NCBI GenBank assembly: GCA_021785695.1
Contig: JAJYEQ010000005.1
Coordinates: forward strand, 1 to 64,000
Source of the DNA: Actinomycetes bacterium
Lineage (GTDB): Bacteria > Actinomycetota > Acidimicrobiia > Acidimicrobiales > RAAP-2
Direction: 5' to 3'
DNA: 64,000 nucleotides
Shown here: piece by piece, positions 62,914-64,000 of the stretch
Position numbering within the stretch: the first letter of the stretch is position 1
Layout: the number at the start of each line of letters is the position of its first letter
Translations under genes and position numbers: made by a program
Notes under the pieces: generated by a model
Seen by the model: the letters and a program-made list of their open reading frames with translations, nothing else
Databases searched by the model: none
Told to the model about the DNA's origin: nothing

Positions 62914-63276
62914 TCACCGGCCCGGCGTCGTGTGGGCCACCGCTGCGGGCGCGGCGTCGGCCGCGCGCCGGCTGGCGGTGCGCTGGGCCACCCGGTGCTC
63001 CATGTAGAAGGCCAGGCCGGGCACGAAGCCCGCCAGCAGCATCAGCACCACCAGCCCGAGCCCCAGGCGCGCCTTGAGCGCGAGGTGCACGCACAGCACC
63101 ATGTAGATCGGGTAGAGCACCACGCCGTGGCCCACGCCCACGATGGTCACCAGCACGCGCAGGTGCTCCCACAGGGCCAGGTCGGCGCTGTGCAGGATGA
63201 GGAACGCCGTCAGCACCAGCAGCGTGGTCCCGGTCACGAAGGACATCAGCCGGTAGCGCGCGAAGGCCACGCTCAC
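62914..63276 (-). CDS. DUF3817 family membrane protein
   Basis: A 120-residue protein with three helices. FARYRLMSFVTGTTLLVL opens it, and GVGHGVVLYPIYMVLCVHLALKAR, then VVLMLLAGFVPGLAFYMEHR, are the family pattern. DUF3817 proteins are small membrane proteins of unknown function, some linked to respiratory complex assembly. The GTG start overlaps the neighbouring gene by four bases (GTGA). Confidence 0.85.
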   Translation of the reverse strand: MSVAFARYRLMSFVTGTTLLVLTAFLILHSADLALWEHLRVLVTIVGVGHGVVLYPIYMVLCVHLALKARLGLGLVVLMLLAGFVPGLAFYMEHRVAQRTASRRAADAAPAAVAHTTPGR

Positions 63277-63647
63277 GAGTGACCCCACAGCCGGCGCTTG
63301 GTGCGCGTGGCCAGCTGCTCGAGGTGGTCGTTGTAGGCCGCCAGGCGCGGGTCCTCCTCGGTCTCCCGCTCGCGGGCGGCTCGCGCGTCGGCGCGCATGC
63401 GCTGCTCGTAGGCGACGCGCGCCGCCTCGTCCTCGGCGGACACCTTCTCCAGGTTGATCAGTGCGAACCACCCGATCACGCCGAGCACGCCGAACACCGG
63501 CCACTCGATGGCGTAGAGGTAGCTGAGCGCGTTGCCGCCCACGGCCCGGCCGATCTGCCACCACGCTGCGACGGCGCACAGGACGAGCCAGGCTCCCAGC
63601 AACAGGTGGAGGACGAGGGCCCGAGCGCCCCACCACTTGGCATGCAC
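63273..63647 (-). CDS. Two-helix membrane protein of unknown function
   Basis: A 124-residue protein. Two helices (LVLHLLLGAWLVLCAVAAWW and WPVFGVLGVIGWFALI) are separated by QIGRAVGGNALSYLYAIEW, and a charged cytoplasmic tail of about 60 residues follows. I do not recognise a named family. It is translated with the DUF3817 gene and is divergent from ctaG, so a link to cytochrome oxidase assembly is possible but unproven. Confidence 0.75.
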   Translation of the reverse strand: MHAKWWGARALVLHLLLGAWLVLCAVAAWWQIGRAVGGNALSYLYAIEWPVFGVLGVIGWFALINLEKVSAEDEAARVAYEQRMRADARAARERETEEDPRLAAYNDHLEQLATRTKRRLWGHS

Positions 63648-63653
63648 GGCGAC

Positions 63654-63659
63654 ATCCTA
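63654..63659 (-). promoter_or_regulatory. Leaderless -10 element (TAGGAT, minus strand)
   Basis: The hexamer ends 6 bases before GTG 63647. Confidence 0.45.
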
Positions 63660-63686
63660 ACGACGAGGCGCACCCAAGCGCCCCCG

Positions 63687-63692
63687 TAGGAT
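63687..63692 (+). promoter_or_regulatory. Leaderless -10 element of ctaG (TAGGAT)
   Basis: TAGGAT ends 6 bases before ATG 63699. It is 27 bases from the divergent TAGGAT. Confidence 0.45.
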
Positions 63693-63698
63693 GAGGCG

Positions 63699-64000
63699 AT
63701 GGCCCCCCGGCTCGCGCCCTTCGTGTGGCGCGACGTGACGCACGTCCAGGTGGTCCCCGGAGTGTTAGCGGCCCTGGTGGTCCTGGCGATCGCCTACGCG
63801 TGGGCCCAGCACCGCGTACCCGGCTGGCCCGCCCGCCGCGGGGTCGCGTTCCTCGGCGCTCTGGCCACCTTGGCCCTGGCCACCCAGTCGGTCGTCGGTG
63901 TCTACGACCGGGCCTACTTCAGTGACCACATGATCCAGCACCTCGCGCTGATCATGGTGGCCGGCCCGCTGCTGGCCCTCTCGGCCCCCTTGGACCTGGC
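63699..64000 (+). CDS. ctaG: Cytochrome c oxidase assembly factor CtaG (start only)
   Basis: The first 100 residues of a membrane protein cut by the window edge. After a short N-terminus come hydrophobic segments at about 20-35 and 50-67, then YFSDHMIQHLALIMVAGPLL, the histidine-rich block of the caa3-type CtaG family that helps deliver copper to cytochrome oxidase. A TTA codon occurs at codon 23 (63765-63767). The remainder lies beyond the window. Confidence 0.85.
   Translation, partial: MAPRLAPFVWRDVTHVQVVPGVLAALVVLAIAYAWAQHRVPGWPARRGVAFLGALATLALATQSVVGVYDRAYFSDHMIQHLALIMVAGPLLALSAPLDL

Overview
The window is a high-G+C chromosomal segment of a bacterium, almost certainly an actinobacterium. 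The evidence is coenzyme F420 genes (fbiA/cofD, cofE, an F420-type LLM enzyme), the tiny ribosomal proteins bS22 and bL37, many GTG starts and apparent leaderless promoters, and gene order shared with two Mycobacterium tuberculosis neighbourhoods recalled from general knowledge (rsmI-metG-tatD-rpfB-ksgA-ispE ... glmU-prs-rplY-pth-mfd-mazG-eno-divIC-DUF501-ppx, and manB/fbiA/fbiB/manC). A deep branch such as Acidimicrobiia is plausible but is inference.

Layout. 1-2.4 kb: lower-G+C accessory DNA with a direct repeat resembling the end of an insertion sequence, an ECF sigma factor with a membrane partner, and a possible PIN-domain remnant. 2.6-12.5 kb: membrane and surface-glycan genes (GT87-type, GT2, YfhO-like, NAGPA-domain), an SDR, a phosphate-type MFS transporter behind a PHO-box-like array, and an LLM-class F420 oxidoreductase. 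12.5-14.4 kb: an archaeal-type riboflavin synthase and a thiolase preceded by an operator-like repeat. 14.4-36.5 kb: a surface-polysaccharide region built around GDP-mannose (phosphomannomutase, mannose-1-phosphate guanylyltransferase-like enzyme, Rmd-type reductase, several glycosyltransferases, a polyprenyl-phosphate-mannose-synthase-like enzyme and large membrane proteins). It also holds FtsH, CPBP protease, fbiA-cofE, a tRNA and an NlpC/P60 hydrolase. 36.5-49.5 kb: the housekeeping run ppx-divIC-eno-mazG-PPIase-mfd-pth-rplY-prs-glmU on the minus strand. 49.5-56.6 kb: thioredoxin behind a CsoR/CstR-type palindrome, a hydrolase, tRNA-Gln, an MprAB-like two-component system, then a compact redox operon (small anchored peptide, ApbE, heme-b-type membrane protein, NuoF-like protein, ferredoxin) and bS22. 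56.6-64 kb: ispE, ksgA, a PASTA-RlpA protein at the rpfB position, tatD, metG, rsmI, bL37, two small membrane proteins and the start of ctaG.

Most genes within operons overlap by 1-8 bases. At least sixteen transcription-unit heads carry a TANNNT-like -10 hexamer ending 6-8 bases before the start codon, which implies leaderless mRNAs and helps fix several starts. The observations most worth follow-up are the archaeal-type riboflavin synthase, the PHO-box array, the redox operon with its SGST-tailed peptide, the short-variable-arm tRNA with a UAA anticodon, the truncated GlmU and the operator repeats.
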